Assembly: GCA_028293095.1 (NCBI GenBank)
Contig: JAQGPK010000037.1
Coordinates: 1-7,066, forward strand
Length of the DNA: 7,066 nucleotides
From: Chlamydiia bacterium
Lineage (GTDB): Bacteria > Chlamydiota > Chlamydiia > Chlamydiales > FEN-1388
Direction: 5' to 3'
Shown here in pieces: positions 5,808-7,066 of the stretch. Position 1 is the stretch's first letter. Every line of letters begins with the position of its first letter. The translations under genes were made by a program, and so were the position numbers. The notes beneath the pieces were generated by a model, which searched no databases, was not told where the DNA came from, and saw nothing but the letters and a program-made list of their open reading frames with translations.

Positions 5808-7066
5808 ATGATGACAATTGACCGCACGGAGTTCCTTTCTTCTTTTGCTGCAGTACAGCAAAGCGAGCCAGAAGTTTTTAAAAAGTTAAGGCAGCGAGCT
5901 TGGGAGCGCTTTCTTGAGATTGGCCCTCCTCATGAGCATACAGATAAGTATGCCTACATGCGTCTCAAACCACTCTATCAAGAATCATTTTTGAAGGCAG
6001 AGGTGACATCCTGTTCCCAAGAGAGCATTGTAGATGCTGTGCTGCCGGAATGTAAAAATTCTTATATTGTGTTTGTCGATGGCCTCTTTACCGTGACCCT
6101 TTCTGATGTGACTGGAATTCAAAGCTCTATTGTCCTTCTGCCGCTTTCAGCTGCTATGAAAAGCTACGGTACACTCCTTCAAAATAGCTGGACAAAAGCG
6201 TTGAAGGAAGAAAACGATCCTTTTGCACTTTTAAATATGGCCTGCTGTCAAGATGGTGCTTTTTTATACATTCCGCCAAAATTGGAAGTGACACAGCCCA
6301 TTCAAGTGATTCATGTTAGTACAGAGCAGCAAAGAGCTGTTTGGCTCATGCCACGCCTGCATCTTTTTCAAGGAAAGCATTCAAAGGTTGTGCTGACGAC
6401 AACCACCTTTTCAAAAAATTCTCAAAAATGTTTGTTGAATGCACTCACAGAGATCACTGTTGAAGAAGGGGCATCACTTATTTGCACGCAACAGAGCGAA
6501 ATGAGTGCGGGATGGCAGTTTGAAGCATTGCGCATGAATTTAAAACGCTCTGCCAACTGCAAAATATTCCAGATTGGCAATGGAGATGCGGTTGTTCGCC
6601 GTGATAGCAAGATAGAGCTTGCGGGAGAGGCGGCTGAGGTGAGCATTAGTGGAGCTTGGCTCCTCGATAAGAGTAAAGAAATTCATGTGAATATACTGAT
6701 TGAACACCAAGAGCCCCATACTCATTCGATGCAGCTTTTTAAAGGGGTTTTAACGGATTCTGCTCAGTCAAATTTTCAAGGAAGAATTTTTGTGCATAAA
6801 AAGGCACAAAAGACAGAGGCCTACCAGCTGAATAATAACCTTGTGCTCAGTGATAAATCTCATGCAAATAGTAAGCCTGACCTTGAGATTTTTGCAGATG
6901 ATGTCAAAGCCTCTCACGGTACGACGGTTGGTCAGCTTGAACCAGAAGAGCTTTTCTATTTAAAGGCTCGTGGTTTTTCAGAACAGGATGCCAGATCTTG
7001 TTTAATTGCAGGCTTTTGCCGTGAAGTGTTGAGTGAGCTGCCCATTGCATCACAGCGGGCTGCTGC
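5808..7066 (+). CDS. sufD: Fe-S cluster assembly protein SufD, 3' end cut by window edge
   Basis: Paralogue of SufB that pairs with it through their beta-helical cores; the SufB-SufD interface is where the cluster forms. The frame stays open from 5808 to the window end with no stop, giving 419 full codons. E. coli SufD has 423, so only a short tail is probably missing. SufD is recognised by order after sufC and by the C-terminal SHGTTVGQLEPEELFYLKARG block followed by the AGFCREVLSELP helix. The interface His (His360 in E. coli) is His370 here. The residue two before it, Cys358 in E. coli, is Ala368, so the usual KCSHG reads KASHG. The middle HTHSM stretch and the ELAGEAAEVSISGAWLL repeat region fit the beta-helix core. 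The N-terminal third is divergent, as usual for SufD. Tandem ATGs at 5808 and 5811 leave the start uncertain by one residue. A sufS cysteine desulfurase gene would be expected next if chlamydial order holds. Confidence 0.94.
   Translation, partial: MMTIDRTEFLSSFAAVQQSEPEVFKKLRQRAWERFLEIGPPHEHTDKYAYMRLKPLYQESFLKAEVTSCSQESIVDAVLPECKNSYIVFVDGLFTVTLSDVTGIQSSIVLLPLSAAMKSYGTLLQNSWTKALKEENDPFALLNMACCQDGAFLYIPPKLEVTQPIQVIHVSTEQQRAVWLMPRLHLFQGKHSKVVLTTTTFSKNSQKCLLNALTEITVEEGASLICTQQSEMSAGWQFEALRMNLKRSANCKIFQIGNGDAVVRRDSKIELAGEAAEVSISGAWLLDKSKEIHVNILIEHQEPHTHSMQLFKGVLTDSAQSNFQGRIFVHKKAQKTEAYQLNNNLVLSDKSHANSKPDLEIFADDVKASHGTTVGQLEPEELFYLKARGFSEQDARSCLIAGFCREVLSELPIASQRAA

Noticed and set aside
6422..6725. 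Antisense reading frames opposite sufD
   Set aside because: They are contained in the sufD coding region, which shows clear family motifs; nothing supports translation of the other strand.

Overview
The window holds the 3' part of a very large class B penicillin-binding protein gene (PBP2 type), a small gene for a predicted exported protein of unknown function, and the first three genes of a SUF iron-sulfur cluster assembly operon (sufB, sufC, and sufD cut by the right edge). All genes are on the + strand. The first and last genes are interrupted by the window edges.

The gene order pbp2 - hypothetical - sufB - sufC - sufD matches, from memory, the order in Chlamydia (CT682 to CT686 in C. trachomatis). 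The oversized PBP2 is also a chlamydial trait. I therefore infer a member of the Chlamydiales. The middle gene does not look like the TPR protein I remember at that place in Chlamydia, so an environmental family (Parachlamydia- or Waddlia-like) is more likely than Chlamydia itself. This assignment rests on synteny and protein style, not on a database match.

Region by region: 2-2797 encodes a periplasmic peptidoglycan transpeptidase with a roughly 300-residue insertion in front of its catalytic serine and a K-T-S third motif. 2825-3463 (stop at 3466) encodes a signal-peptide protein, 27 bases behind pbp2 and probably cotranscribed with it. 3467-3590 is the only real intergenic space. It carries an extended -10-like element, an imperfect 14-bp dyad and a long 18-bp inverted repeat whose right arm contains the sufB ribosome binding site. 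3591-5033 is sufB, 5036-5791 is sufC (two bases behind sufB) and 5808 to the window end is sufD.

SufB, SufC and SufD form the SufBC2D scaffold: the SufC ATPase drives assembly of nascent Fe-S clusters at the SufB-SufD interface. The key SufB residues (Cys390, His418, Glu419) and the SufD His are present, but the Cys two residues before that SufD His is Ala here. The most interesting non-coding signal is the sufB leader. A transcript reading in from pbp2 could fold the sufB Shine-Dalgarno into a hairpin, while one starting at the local promoter candidate would lack most of the pairing arm. I saw no tRNA, rRNA, CRISPR array, insertion sequence or clear intrinsic terminator.
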